64,000 nucleotides of DNA from Distichodus sexfasciatus (GCA_032718565.1 JAVGVS010000289.1:1-64000); one strand, 5' to 3'; shown: positions 47,416-60,614, numbered from the stretch's first letter. Made by a program: numbers and translations. Notes: generated by a model not told the origin, from the sequence alone.

Positions 47416-50400
47416 CTGGAATTAAAAATCACAAGAAAGAAGAGAAGAGGGAACGGATTCATTAACATGGAAGAGCAATCTGGACGGAGACACGTTTCTC
47501 ACACTGCCACTCATGGTGGCATTCTTTTGATGAATACCAATGACCATTTAGAAGGGCTGCATAGCAAGTGTCAATCATTCAATAACTCATTGGTGCATTG
47601 TGAGTGCCTGTGCATGCTTGGCTGCCCAGGCTGCCGTGAGAGTAAGAGCCTAGAGGAGAGCCCATTTAGCTAAGGGTGTGTGTGTGTGTGTGTGTGTGGG
47701 AGGGTGGTGAGAATATGGCAGTCATCATGCCTGTGAGACGTGATAAACGAGAGCCTCGTTCCAGGTTCCTGCCAGAGAAAGAGAAAGAGCTTAAATGCCC
47801 AGCTGACGTTAAGCCAGGAATAGGTGCCATTCCCCCTGCGTTCCTTCAACACAACACCAATGCCTTCTTTGTGGCTTGAATTCACTGGCAAATACTAATC
47901 AGTAATCTAATTACAGCAGGAACAGCCAGACTGACCTTTAGCTACAAAACCTGAACGCACCATGTCTACTGAGACTCCCAATTCATTTGCAGCCACAAAA
48001 GAGATTCACTTTAAAGAAGAATGTCTCCATATGAACCAAACTAGTCATGATAAATGTAGAAATCTTCTTTTGTTTGAGAACTGATCAAATTTCTGGGTTT
48101 ATATTTGGAAACATGGTACAAAGTCTCAGGCCAATATTTAAAGCTCTTTAGAACAAAACTATACTACTGGCATCTATGTTATACGACTACCTTATAATGC
48201 ATTTATGAGAACATTACACATTCATGAAGGACCCACAGTCCGGCACAGTTTAGTGATCACTCGAGGCTCTTATGCACTCAGAGTTTAGTCAGAACTTGTG
48301 TGAAAATTGTCCGAAAATCTGTAAGTGAGAAAGGTTTTGGGTTTCTTTTCAAATCCAAGGGCAGACTGAGGAAGTGTACCCAAGTTGAGCTCAAAGAGGT
48401 GGCTTGGTTCCAGTTGAACTACAGCTTAGTTAGAAGAATTTAGGACAGACTCTGGTTCTTATTCATTCTCGAGGCAAATTTAACAGAGCAGGCACAAAAA
48501 AACTAACAGAGGGAGATCGTTTGTCTTTCTTATGTGAGTAATTTCTTATGTGAGAATCTTGCCTTTAGGAGACCTCATGAATAAGGACCACCTCATTAAC
48601 AGTGCCACGACCACTGGCACTGTTCCATGTCACTTGATAAAAGTTGGACCTTAATGTCCCAAGCATTGGCAAATAGCCTAAAGTCAGACCAACCATGTGA
48701 GACTCACATTCTGGGCTAGACTAGTAAATGAAACTAGTGTGGAACTAAAGCTAAGTCCATTTAATCAGAAAAATGTCAAGCTTAAGTTCAAACTATGCTT
48801 TTGGAACTGGAAAAATAAATGATGTTGATGTGCTGCTCAAAAAGTATAGCTTTAAGCCATTATAAGTCTACGAAACGATACAGGCAACAAATGAAGTGCC
48901 TGAAACCAATGGCAGCTACAGATATAACAACAAATAACTAAGTGGACATCTGTTGTAAACCCTTTAATATCTGAACACAATGGACATTTTGCTAGGGTGA
49001 CAGCTGCTGTTGCCATATCAACACAAAGGAAACACTGATCTGGTTGAGTCAAAGACCTTCAGTCGTAGACGCCAAACGCTCACGGCAGACGGCATGACTT
49101 TAGGGACGGCATATTGCATCTGAATAAATTATACTTTGCTGTAATGAAATAAAAACTAAAGCCTCCTGAATCTTGTCTTGCTATTGTCTTGCTCATTAAG
49201 GGTAATCTCATGTCAACCTTGCCTGCATCCATCCAAGTCCCTGCAGAAAAGCAGAAAAAACAAGGGTGGCGCCTAATTAAATATGGCTTAATATTAGTGG
49301 GTACTGTGGGGAGAGGCGTCAAAGCGAACCCCTGCAGCAAAGAGTCTGGGATTCAGAGCTGCTGCAATCCCACCCTTTCTCCACCTGCCTTTTAACTACT
49401 TTTCAGAGCGAAACACTGCGAATGGGAAGGGAGTTCGAACAAAGAGCCTTGCCGTGTGTTAGACGGCAGATAGCAGGCAGATCCATAACGGAGAGACAGC
49501 GTGTCACCGCACGGGAGGCGGACAGGCAGTCGTAATCAGAGGTGATGGAGGTGCACAGGGAGTAGAGACGCACAAGACATTCAAACAGCGCCAAGCAATG
49601 CCAGCTACAATGGAAGGATCCAGAGCGGATTCTTTGTCTACATGTTTCATTATCATAAGTGAGGCCATTATGTGACTGGAAAACTGTCTCGGAATGAAAA
49701 GATGAATGAAAAGACAGATGCTTTGGCATTCTTTCTAAAGCAAAGCTCTGGTTCACTGAGACACCATGCATTTCCTACAAGGGGCACAGCACAGTGTTCA
49801 CTTTGATGTTCCGGCCAAATTGACAGTCCAGCCCTCCAAAGCCTGGAGATCTAATCATGCTGAAGTCAAGCAGTCCAATTAAATCCTTTTTTTCCCTACG
49901 GTGACTGATAAAAGAAGAGCAGTAGTGAACAAAATGGTTGCTGTACATCACCTCGATGGGAGCATTCAGCCTCCTCTGGCTGAGTCCACTTACTCGAACC
50001 TTCCGAGGATTATTAAACTTCTTCATCACATTGATATCCCTGTAATGTTTCACTTATGACAAAAGACCTTGAAGAGCAGCAGGCTCTCAGAGCTGAGTTC
50101 ACTACATTTCTAAATAGAACCAAAACGCATTCCAAAACTGACTCCAAAGTCATTTCACTTTGTGGACAAAGATCTCTTTAACAGATGAAACTCATGCTTA
50201 ATTTTCATCTTCATAATCACACGGCAACTTCATGCTTCTATGTCCTGAGAGTCACAATGCCAGCTGTCTCAGAATATGTGAATACATACAAAATGGCCTT
50301 AAAAACCCATAAAATGCACTTTAAAAGCAACAAAGAAGTCTCTGAAGACTGAATTGATGTACCCTGTTCCATAAACAGTAGATCCTGGCACCTAAATTCT

Positions 50401-53313
50401 GAACAAACTGAACACATAATAGAGCAGAGATCATCTTTAAAATGCATATTTTAAGGTAGAAGGACGTCTGTCTCCACACAAGATTACAGTGATTGACAAT
50501 ATTACAGTGATTCACATAAGTATTTAACTATTACATACCATTTTTATATTTATGCTTCTGAATTGCCCCTTGCCCACTGTACTGCCTATAGCACCTGAAG
50601 GACTGTGAGCTTTATCTAATTCATTAGTGCAAACATGATAAATATGGCATCAAAGTGCATTAATGTTACAGCTAATTTAAGCTCATTAAAAAACAGACCA
50701 TAATATGGCTCCGTGTCTTAATAGATGGTTTCTCAAGGGAAAGATGAATTTGAAACATAATCAGCATTTTTCATCTATAATTAGATAAGTACAGTTTGTT
50801 CTCCCCATCTGTTGTCAATTTTATTGAGTATTCGGCTAGCAGGAATTTGAAAGAGGACTCATGGGCTTATTATTTTAAAAAGATCGGCAAGGCACTCTTA
50901 GTATAGTTTTGGGTTTGTTTACACATAAAGTCTTTGCAAGCCAGATGGAAAGCTTCCAATTTCTGAGTCCTTCAGTGCCTCTGTGTCTTCAGTAAGCCAC
51001 TGAGCCCTATTTCCTATAACTGCTTATTTACTTCTTAATGGGGATAGAGCCTCATGAACACGTTGAAAAACTGAATTAAATCTCGGAGACAAATATTTGG
51101 AGATTGTGACTGGAACTGGGATGAATATATTAGTGGCAAAAAAGTACACAGAATCTTACTGGCCATTGTTGTAATTCCGACAACGTGGTCTTTATGCTCC
51201 ACACTGCCTCCATCTCTCATTCGCTTCGCTAATGTAGCTGGCCTTTCAGCTCCAGTAATTCTTTTTAACGAGACGAAGCTCTTCGACGGATGGGAGACAT
51301 GTACGAGAATGGTCTAGAAATGGAATAGAGGTCATTTTGGAGGAGCTTCTGTGCAAATGTACAGTATTGGAGTGTGGACAAAGTGTGTCTGAACTCTGGC
51401 CAATGTTGGCTGAGCAGACACATGCGCTGTGTTTGAGGCATGTTCCCCGTGAGGTCCATAATGGGGATCAATACCAACACCGAGGAAGCCCATTTGACAA
51501 AAGCGGGTGAAGGGGTACCGAGGACTAATGTGTGGAGGGGCCTCAAGAGACCTGCATGAATAAAAAATGTGGACGTGAGACCGCAAGTTCATTTCATTAC
51601 AGAGATGGTGGAGAGTGAAAGGGAGAGAAAATGATAGTGGGTTTTCAAAGCTTAATGTTCCTAAAGGCTGATGTTGAAGGACAATGCAAACAGAGTAGTA
51701 TTTCAATAGAATATCTAAATATCTGGCAGATATCTTGTGTCTATTTATTTCCAGACACTGCTTGTGTGTGGAAAAAGGCAGAAAAAGGGGAAACAATTAT
51801 TTTAAAAGGAACAAAGTATCTGTTCTGCAGATACGGAGGCTGATAAACCATGAGCACAACAGTGACAGCAAGGGCAAGAAAGTGAGGTAAGAAATGTCAA
51901 TGTTTTAGCAAGATTTCACAGAGGGAAGGTAAAGGGGACGCAGAGTGGTGAGCTCTTACAATGTGTGCAGCCAATGCTGAGTGGAACAGAGCACAACCCA
52001 CGAACGGTACAGAAAGTGTGTGCAAGAGCGTGACAGAGGACACGGCCTTGGGGCAGGATGGAGGATTAATTGCCCCTGGCATACGAGGACGAGCAATTCA
52101 TCGCCCTGGCAGAGGGTGGCGGGGTTCGAGCACGGGTGTACGGAGACTTGGGGTTAATTAAACTCTGCAGTGAGAGACACTCTCATTAATTACCCCGATT
52201 CCCCCCCCCCCGCCAATTTAATCGGCTGCAGTCTTCCATGTTTTATCGCGTTTCTCCGTATCAGGGTGTCATGTAGCCGATTAACTTCAGCAGTTTAACT
52301 TCCCAAACTCCAGACCCTTCACACTGGCCAGCACCTCAAATTTGGGCTGTAGGCGGTTCTTGGTCTGCACTGTTCACACAGTTCACGTGTGCTCTCCAAA
52401 GCCAACAAAGATATATGTTAACAGACTTTTGAATTCCGGCTCCACTAGCAATTTTGCCTAATATTCAACTACAATTAAGATTATTCTGCTTTAGAAAATG
52501 CTATTTTTACATGAGCTAATGGCATCAAGTAAGGCATAACATTTAAGGCATATTCATCCGTCATTCTGATTTTCACAGTGCCTTTTAACAACTAAGCTGG
52601 TACTGACACCTACTTTGGCAACTGAAAGGACTGTGAAGCTCTGAATCTTAGCAGTAAGCTACTCAGTCACTGGGTCTGACAGAACAATCTCAGACTGAGG
52701 TAGACAAACATAAGACGCATTCTCGTAAAAGGACGAAGGGCTTGTGGGTGACTGGTTTAATGCTCTATGTGACATAAACAGGGGGAGATAAATCATTATC
52801 CAAGGAGCACTAAACTTGAAAATGCTGCCTTTAACACACACCTCATAACTAAATGGATTTACAATGACTTCTTTTGTGTGTTGTGTAATTGCGGAAAAAG
52901 TTAAAGGTGCCATGCCACACACATTTCATTAATATGTTCTTTTGTGGGAAAATGCTTTGGTTCTCTTGTTTCATGATATAGAAAACCTGCACGGAGACAC
53001 AAATCAATTTGCGCCAGTTCTCATAAATATTCAACATGCAAGTTAGCTTTGCACTGATTGGCTAACAGCTGCCAATGAGAACCTGGCTATCAGCATCCTT
53101 TACCTAAGGCGCTTTATCCAAAGCGACACGGACTAGCAACATATCTTAAATTCTTTACTGTGTTTTGTAAACCAAACCTGCCCAGATAGCTTTGTATTTA
53201 CTTTGACAATTTAATCTTAACTTGAAACAGTTAATCACATAATGTCATGGTGAATCTACAACGAGCCCACATCAGTGCTGTTAGTGAAATGAGAATTATT
53301 CCTTGCTCTAAAC

Positions 53314-53743
53314 TAGGTTTGGACGATTCTGGCTAAAATGTGAATCACGATTTTTCTCCATGTGAATTTTCTCCATTGTGATTCTCTCAAACGATTCTCC
53401 TTCTTTCAGCAAAAACATTTATTGCACTAAAGTGAAAAAAGTGCTTTCGACAATGACATATAACAATAAAAAATATACACAGCACTTGAAAGTTTCTTGT
53501 TACAAAAAATGGTCTTTTCCTTATTTTAGACCCTTAAAAGTAAATAACTTAAAACCAGCATTCGCAACCGATCATTTTGCTTTTCCTCTGTCTCAGTAGG
53601 GTTTTATGCCGGTTGGCAAAAAAAATGTGCTAAAAAGCGCATTAACTCAATCAATCGAGTGTAAATTGCCATAAAGTAGAAATGAGATTGTACACGTGTG
53701 AATCGAGATTGTGAATCGACATTTGATTAATAGCGCAGCCCTA
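53314..53743. mobile_element. hAT-type MITE with perfect 8-bp target duplication
   Basis: CTCTAAAC occurs immediately left (53306-53313) and right (53744-53751) of the element. Its ends TAGGTTTGGACGATT and, inverted, TAGGGCTGCGCTATT share the hAT-like TAGGG(C)TG..C.ATT pattern with mismatches. The 430-bp inside is AT-rich, repeats 'gtgaatc' motifs near both ends, and has no transposase. Confidence 0.8.
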
Positions 53744-54203
53744 CTCTAAACATATTAGTTAAATTGTATAACGTAATTCAGCAACAACAAAAAAACACGT
53801 GTTCTTTGCCTCCACCTCATCCATATCAGGACAGCTTGGCAATAGCTGGTATCATAATCTATATCACTCCGTTTTCTTGGACAACATGTGCTTTGTTGAA
53901 ATTCTGTTCTTGCATAAAGCACAACATCTTTGTCGTTCTGCAATCCTTGCTGTCAGTCAGCTATGCAAATTCTGTGGGCGGTCACAAACGGGTGAGATCA
54001 TGAATAATAATGAGTTCTATCAGTGTGATGTAGAACTGATAGCCTTTTCTAAATGGTGCGTTTTCTCCGCTTATTTCTTTTCTTTGGCTATTGCAGACAG
54101 CAGATGCAACAGTATGTTTTAGCATCCACCATGTAACACAAACTCATATAGACTTATCATAATGCAAAAGCAACAGGAAAAAACGGGGCATGGCACCTTT
54201 AGT

Positions 54204-54460
54204 TGGGGGCAGTTGGTAGTGTAACGGTAGGGTGTTCGCCCCGTGATCAGAAGGTCGCAGGTTCGAATCCAGGGCCGGTAAAGTTACCACTGAGGTGCTC
54301 ATGAGCAAGGTACCTTCCCCAAGCACTGCTCCCTGGCGCTTGTTAGCTGCCCACTGCTCCTTCACGGATGGGTTAAATGCAGAGGTCACATTTCGTTGTG
54401 GTGTACTGTGTGCTGTGCTGTGGTGTGTTCACAATGACAAATAATCACTCACTTTCACTA
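54204..54460 (+). repeat. tRNA-headed SINE, complete copy
   Basis: The head 'gggggcagttggtagtgtaa' has an A-box-like and a B-box-like element ('aggttcgaatcc'). The body reads 'taccactgaggtgctcatga' and 'gcaaggtaccttccccaagc', and the tail 'acaaataatcactcactttc'. Family members here are 35589-35760 and 38030-38214. Confidence 0.75.
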
Positions 54461-55978
54461 ATAATCCCTCAATAGGAGAAAAACGACTGAAACAGGTTAT
54501 TAAAGCAGCGCTAATTTTCTATAACTATCCCTGAATTAGAACAAAAACCATTCACACAAGGTCAGGTGACTGGGGAGAAAACTAAGAACCTTTAGCTCAC
54601 AGAAACAAGCACTTAGCAAGAATCTTGCTGGGCAGGCTTTGTTTTTATAGCTAGTCTGTCTGCCTGTGAATGAAGTGTATATGTGTGGTGACAGCTCGTG
54701 GTTCCTGAGCGTGACAGATGGCTGTGGGGTGTGTGAGCACTCTGCTGGATTGGGACTTGTTTGTGCTGGGGGAACTTTTGGGCAACCATCAGGGTCTTAT
54801 CGGTCCAGAGGTATCCTTCACGTCCTTCCAAACTTCGCCTCTCATGTCAACGGAAAGTGATGAGTGTGCTGTTCTGGACAGCTGCCGCTTTCTCCTTTCG
54901 CACCTCTCCGTGTCCTGCTTTCCTCAGTGTTCTCACTCACTTTTCCCATGCTGAGAGTGAGCCAAGGCAGAGTGACCTTCAACCACACCCTCTGGGACAG
55001 AGTGTGTGTGTGTGTGTGTGTGTGGGTGTGTGTGTGTGTGTGTGTTTGTGTGCACGCAAGAGAAAGAGAAAGCAACAGTAAGAAGGACAGGCCAAAAATC
55101 CAAATTGAATTCAGGGAATGGAAAACCTCTCTCCAAAAACCAGTGAAGCACGCAGATGATTGTGACAAGAAAGATGACTCGGCTTCCCCCTTCTCTCCAC
55201 CACCCTCTTCCTCTCTCATGGGTCTGATTAAACCACACACTCAAAGCTGACCCCCCCACCACCAGGATAAAATGAGGTGGTAGGGGTTGCTTGTAAAAGA
55301 AAATGAAAGACAGAGAGAGAGAGAGACAGCAAGAGAGAGAGAAAGGCTGAGAGAAGGTGGGGATAGAGAAATAGAGAAACATAAAGGTCCCTTTAAATGT
55401 ACATGTTATCTAGAGACAACGGACGGAGACTTGCATTCCTGAGCACTTAAAGGGGAAGCAAACTGATAAGAATATCATCTTCAATCTCCTCCCATGATGA
55501 CACACCAATTACACAACAGCAGCGCTCATCAAATTGAAGTACCTTCAGCCATAACTTCCAACACCATTCCAGCATTCCAGTTCAAGGCGCAATCTTCTTT
55601 AGCTGCAGGAAAAGACTTAAAAGAATAAAAGGAAAGCACCAAAGCGAGAATCAAATACATACCAACGAGGAAAGACATGTGATGAAAGGAGGGACGATAT
55701 GGGTGAAAGATGGATCATGCCGGGTTGTAGGAAGGAGGAAATTAATTCAAACGTAATAAAGAAGAAACAAGGTGACAGCATCGGAGTCCTTACAAATACA
55801 AACAAAACATGTCGGAACGATCAATTAATTATGAAAGGTGGAAATGAATCGGAGACTCTCTCAAGCAATGCAATTAGTATAGAGACGACTAAACAAGTGC
55901 TATCCTAATTATTGGAACAGAGACTGATTGTGTTCGCACAACGCATTCAAATATCCCCGCGTGCCTCCTCGCGGTCAG

Positions 55979-56175
55979 TAAAAATGAGAGAGAGAGAGAG
56001 CGCGCGCGCGAGAGAGAGAGAGAGAGAGAACGAGGGAGAGAGAGAGTGAGAGAGCGAGAGAGAGAGTGAGAGAGAGAGAGTGAGAGAGCGAGAGTGAGAG
56101 AGCGAGAGTGCGAGAGAGAGCGAGAGCGAGCGAGAGAGAGAGAGAGAGAGAGAGAGAAAGATAGAGAGAGCGAGA

Positions 56176-56215
<40 letters not shown>

Positions 56216-56370
56216 AAGAGAGAGAGAGAGAGAGCGAGAGAGAGTGAGAGCGAGAGAGAGTGAGAGCGAGAGAGAGAGAGAGAGATAGAGAGAGCGAGAG
56301 AGAGAGAGAGAGAGTGTGAGAGCGAGAGAGAGAGAGCGAGAGAGTGAGAGCGAGAGAGAGAGAGCGAGAA
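55979..56370 (+). repeat. 390-bp near-pure GA (polypurine) tract with a CG run
   Basis: Almost uninterrupted GA repeats are sprinkled with GAGC and GTGA variants. A (CG)5 run (56001-56010) near the left end can adopt Z-form. The complementary strand gives spurious long Ser-Leu ORFs. The tract abuts the CpG island of the TMEM121-like gene. Confidence 0.95.
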
Positions 56371-56384
56371 CTAAACGGGAGGGC

Positions 56385-56993
56385 CGGGGGAGGGGAGGGG
56401 CGCGTGCGCACGTACGCTGCCTACAAATGACACACCGCAATCATAAACTCCGTCTCGCGCCGGGCTGGTTGGCTTTTCTCGCCTTCTCGTCTACTGTTTA
56501 CCCACGGCCCGGCCCGGATCGTGAACTTCTAATCGGGAGTCCCGAAACGAACCTCCGCCACTTCTGACGGACTTCGCCGACTCGCGAGCCCCGCAAAGCG
56601 CCTCCGCGCGACGCCCGCCGCCGCGCGCAGCAGCCCTTCAGCGAGCGTGCATGCACACACCAAGCGCCAAACGGACATACCTGAAGCGCACGCGACAACG
56701 TTCAACGAACGCGGCGCGAGGCTCTCGCTCCAACCGTTTGCAAGAAGTCCACGGACGCGGAAGGCAAAGAAAAGACAATTCTGCCAGTTTCCGCGAGCCC
56801 CAACTTAACAGCCGGAGAGGCTTTTTTGGGACAATGTAGCTATTGAGCTTCCTGTAGCCTAAATGGCTTCTTTGGGTTCAGCGATATCTGGTACGGCTGA
56901 GGTGCATCAACCGCATCGGTTTCTTGGAACGACTAAAGGATTTTGGACGAATGCAACTCAGAGCTCGGAATCTGATCAGATCAACTTGAGGTA
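56385..56993 (+). promoter_or_regulatory. CpG island, likely promoter and first exon of the TMEM121-like gene
   Basis: This is the densest CG-dinucleotide block in the right half of the window (about 56385-56780, trailing to 57070). A splice donor AG/GTAAAA follows 'cagatcaacttga' near 56992. The coding exon of the TMEM121-like gene 4.65 kb downstream begins right after an acceptor, so it needs an upstream non-coding exon, and this island is the obvious candidate. No minus-strand mrpl11 coding was seen in it. Confidence 0.5.
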
Positions 56994-59196
56994 AAAAAAC
57001 AGACTTCATCAGTCTTGGGCTTTTACGGTCCTCGCCCTGCTTATTGGCGTTACGGGGCGCGCGCGAGGCTCGAACAGGAGGCAAATAACCGTACGCGCAT
57101 TCGGGCAAAAGCAGACATTTCACTATTGTGACAAAGTTAAAGTAAAGTATTTATTTCATTATCCACCAGACCTACAGCTAGTATGTACTGCTTAAAAAGT
57201 CAGTCGTGTGATTAAACTAATTCTCATTCTAATTCTAATTTCAAAATCTAGTCCTAGTCCCAAGGCAGTTCTGGGTAAGTTTACATGCCCGTCTGTTCGT
57301 GTTTAGAGACGCGTTTATGCTAAAAATAACACTTGTATAAGTTCATTTTCTGACCAAATCTTGCCTCCTCAATCCACAATGCTGTAAACCCTGTTCAATC
57401 ATCAACAAGACAGGCACGTCCATTATTTGTGCCTTAGTTTTGGATAGATGTTTTTTAATGGATGTTGTCATCTCAGTCAAAACTTATGGTAATTTGACAG
57501 AATTTGGCATCTATTCAACTGCCTACACTTTAAGGCACAAAAGGAGGTCAAGTTCACACCATGGAACTGGACAAATAGTTCAAATTCTTAAAAGGCAGGT
57601 GCGTGAACACTAAAAAGTTGCTCTTAAAAGGTCCTTATAAAAGGTCAATGTGATAATTTCCCTTAATATGCAGCAGTTCATTTGAGGCATGTCCTCTTTC
57701 TGTGCAGACGTGAAGACCATCGGGAAATCTGCGCTTGAATAATGCATGAGGGCTTACACAGATGGACGCACATTCACCTGTGCACTTTTCCAAGCCATTA
57801 CTCATACTTATGCTAAAAACAAGACGCACTGCCTGTCGGCGCCGCCACTTGCTAGTCACCAGATGATGAAGTCTAGCTATTATTGATGTGCCTGGAGGAC
57901 AAGCACGCACTCATCCAAGTGTTTTCACTCATATCCAAGTGAATTATGGATTGACAATTGAGGGAGAAAGGCGAGCTCTTCCCCGACCAGTAAGCAAGCA
58001 GGGTTTCAATTTGATAACTCAATGATTATCACTCGGTGGCACAATTGAGAAAGTGCCCACAGCATTTTGCTTTTGATATGATATGCCACTTTAAACTCCA
58101 ATCTCCACAGATGGCAGTTTGGGAAGCCATTTCATTTCATAGCTGAAAATCAGCTGCAGTAAAAAAAAAGATCAGAAAAACCTTCTCCAGTTCTAATCTG
58201 ATATAAGCAACACAAGCTCTCTTTTCATTTCGCTGAGCACTGAGAAGATTAATCATGCTAGGTCATTTACCAAAACACATTTCCTTCATTTCCTCCTAAG
58301 TATTAATGCATTTAATTTCTACAGTTCCCCGGCTATGAATACATTTCTATCTAGTTCTATCAAGTGTTCTCAAAATTTCATGTCTATTTCCCACCCACTA
58401 CAGATCTCCTGTGCTTTCTGCCTCTCACTCATCTCTCACTATGTCATTCTTACCCTCTCTCATTTCCCTGGGCTTATTCATGAACTATTACCATCATGCA
58501 CTAACACTTTATTAGGTCTGTAAAAAAGCCAAGGCAATGAATAATTGTCTATCTCCTTCTTTCTACATCACATTCTCGCTCTCTAGTGTACTCACCATCC
58601 AGTACACACTTCATGTTTGCCTCTGCATGCACACACATGCCCACACAATCTCCGTCCTCAGCCTGTGCGGGAAGATTTTGTAGAAATCTGATGCAGTATT
58701 AACTAAATTCCTGATAATCTACTCATTAGGAGGCTTTAATTAATATCTCAGCCACACCATTTTCCAATCTTTGGTTTTACATCAAAAGCTTGCCATAACC
58801 AAATGCCCTAAACAATAATGATTTTCACATTAAAGATCCATCGACCCTGGCAGGTCCTGTTGACGCCGAGGCAGATACAATTAGCTCACTGGACAGCTTT
58901 AAGATGACTGACCCCTCTGCTCAATGGGCTGAGGACGCATGCTTCAATTTGACTGTAAAGCGTGCAATCATGTCTCCAAACCAATCAATAGGATAGTTTT
59001 ACACTGTCCGCAGCAAAAATATTGGCTGGAGGAAGAATGTATGGATTCATCCTGGATATGTAAGAACACCTACTCAACAGAATGAGAACTGTGCTACAGT
59101 TTGTCACAGCTGTAAACTCAGAGTAGCTGAGTCATGCAACATGAGTCATGTATAGTTTAAGGGGAGTATATATATAGTATAATAGTAAGGGTAATA

Positions 59197-60614
59197 ATAG
59201 TAAAATAATCAAAATGATGAAGGAGCACATGGAATTATGCAGCAAACAAAAAAGTATTCAATATTTAATAAGTATTTAATATTTTAGATTCTTCAAAGCA
59301 GCCACCTTTTGCTTTGATGACAGCTTTGCACACTCTTGCCGTTCTTTTAATAAGATTCATGAGGTTTTGTCCTGGAATGGTCTTCCAACAGTCTTGAAGG
59401 AGTTCCCAGAGATGCTGAGCACTTGTCGGATGCTTTGCCTTCACTCTGAGGTCCAACTCAACCCAAACAATCGCCGTTGGGTTTAGGTTGGGTGATTGTG
59501 GAGGCCGGGTCATCTGACGCAGCACGCCATTACTTTCCTTCTTGGTCATACAGCCCATACATAGCCTGGAGGTGTGTTTGGGGTCATTGTCCTGTTGAAA
59601 CACAAATGATGGTCCTACTAACCACAAACCAGGTGGGATAGCATGTCGCTGCAGAATGCTGTGGCAGCTATGCTACACCATAGCACCCCTACACCATCAC
59701 ACCTCCTCCTCCTCCATGCTGCACGGTAAGAACTACACATGTAGGAACCATCCGCTCACCTTTTCTGCGTCTCACAAAGACATGGTGGGTGGATCTAATA
59801 ATCTCAAATTTGGACTCAGCAGGCCAAAGTACAGATTTTCACTGGTCTAAAGTCCATTCCTTGTGTTTCTTGGCCCAAGCAATTCTCTTTTTCTTATTGT
59901 TCTTCGTCAGTAGTGGCTTTTTTGCAGCAATTCAGCCACGAAGGCCTGATTCACGCAGTCTTCTCTGAAATGTTGAGATGTGTCTGCTACTTGAACTTTG
60001 TGAAGAATTCCTGTGGGCTCTAATCTGAGGTGCTGTTAATGTGCGGTTTCTGAGACCGGTAACTCTGCAGTCCTCATGAAGCAGTTTCATCATAGCTTTG
60101 GATGGTTTTTGCGACTGCACTTGAGGATACATTGAACATTTTTGAAATTTTACGGAATGACTGACCATGTCTTAAAGTAATGATGGACTGTCGTTTCTCT
60201 TTACTTAGTTGAGTGGTTCTTGCCATGATGTGGAGTAGAACAGTTGTCAAATAGGACTATTCACTGTGTACCAACCCTACCCCTGCACAACAAAACTGAT
60301 GGTGTCAAACACATTGAGAAGGCATGAAATTCCACCAATTAACTCTTGACAAGGCATAACTGTCAATTAAAAAACATTACAGGACAATACCTCATGAATC
60401 TTAGTGAAAGAATGCAAAGAGTGTGCAAAGCTGTCATCAAAATGAAAAGTGGCCACTTTGAAGCATCTAAAATATAAAACATATTCTGTTTTAACACTTT
60501 TTTTTGGTTTACTGCATAATTCCATGTTTGTTCATTCATCATTTTGATTATCTCAATATTAATCTACAATGTAGAAAGATAATAAAAACAAAGAAAAACC
60601 ACTGAATGAGAAGC
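59197..60614 (-). mobile_element. Tc1-like transposon with broken transposase
   Basis: Inverted terminal regions of more than 50 bp include 'aataatcaaaatgatgaa' and 'ggaattatgcag' at the left (about 59205-59245), inverted at the right (about 60515-60560). The right end continues to 'accactgaatgagaag' and stops at a TA microsatellite, so the outer tip is lost. The transposase reads on the minus strand. Confidence 0.85.
59268..60226 (-). pseudogene. Tc1-family transposase, inactivated
   Basis: The start at 60226 opens MARTTQLSKEKRQSIITLRH, followed by SFRKISKMFNVSSSAVAKT, a typical Tc1 helix-turn-helix DNA-binding region. The frame then shifts; pieces continue at 60168-59932 in another frame and at 59627-59268. 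The last piece keeps the catalytic-type DND (QQDNDPKHTSRL), but the NPIEHLW-type glutamate motif reads NPTAIVW, so the third catalytic acid is lost. Several frameshifts together with this change make it non-functional. About 320 codons overall, close to the usual 340. Confidence 0.85.

Larger units (their letters stand above)
47416..55975. other. Upstream part of mrpl11 intron 1 or intergenic DNA
   Basis: No host coding exon was found on either strand; in particular nothing encodes the missing mrpl11 N-terminus. The stretch has a GT microsatellite (47676-47698), two AT-rich blocks with homeodomain-like TAATTA motifs (50520-50880, 52140-52300), a hAT MITE (53314-53743), a SINE (54204-54460) and a GT array (55003-55047). 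The rest shows no structure that I can name. Confidence 0.6.

Noticed and set aside
54207..54280. tRNA gene
   Set aside because: The B-box-like 'ggttcgaatcc' belongs to the head of a SINE whose body and tail follow directly; sister copies exist at 38030-38214 and 35589-35760.
55889..56440. Minus-strand ORFs of 80-183 codons made of Ser-Leu repeats
   Set aside because: They are a translation of the GA microsatellite on the opposite strand; no start context, domain or conservation is expected.
56498..56698. Minus-strand ORF in the CpG island as the missing mrpl11 first exon
   Set aside because: The translation lacks the VGGVIRAIVRAG and GPPLGP-type motifs expected of L11, and shows no donor in the right phase.
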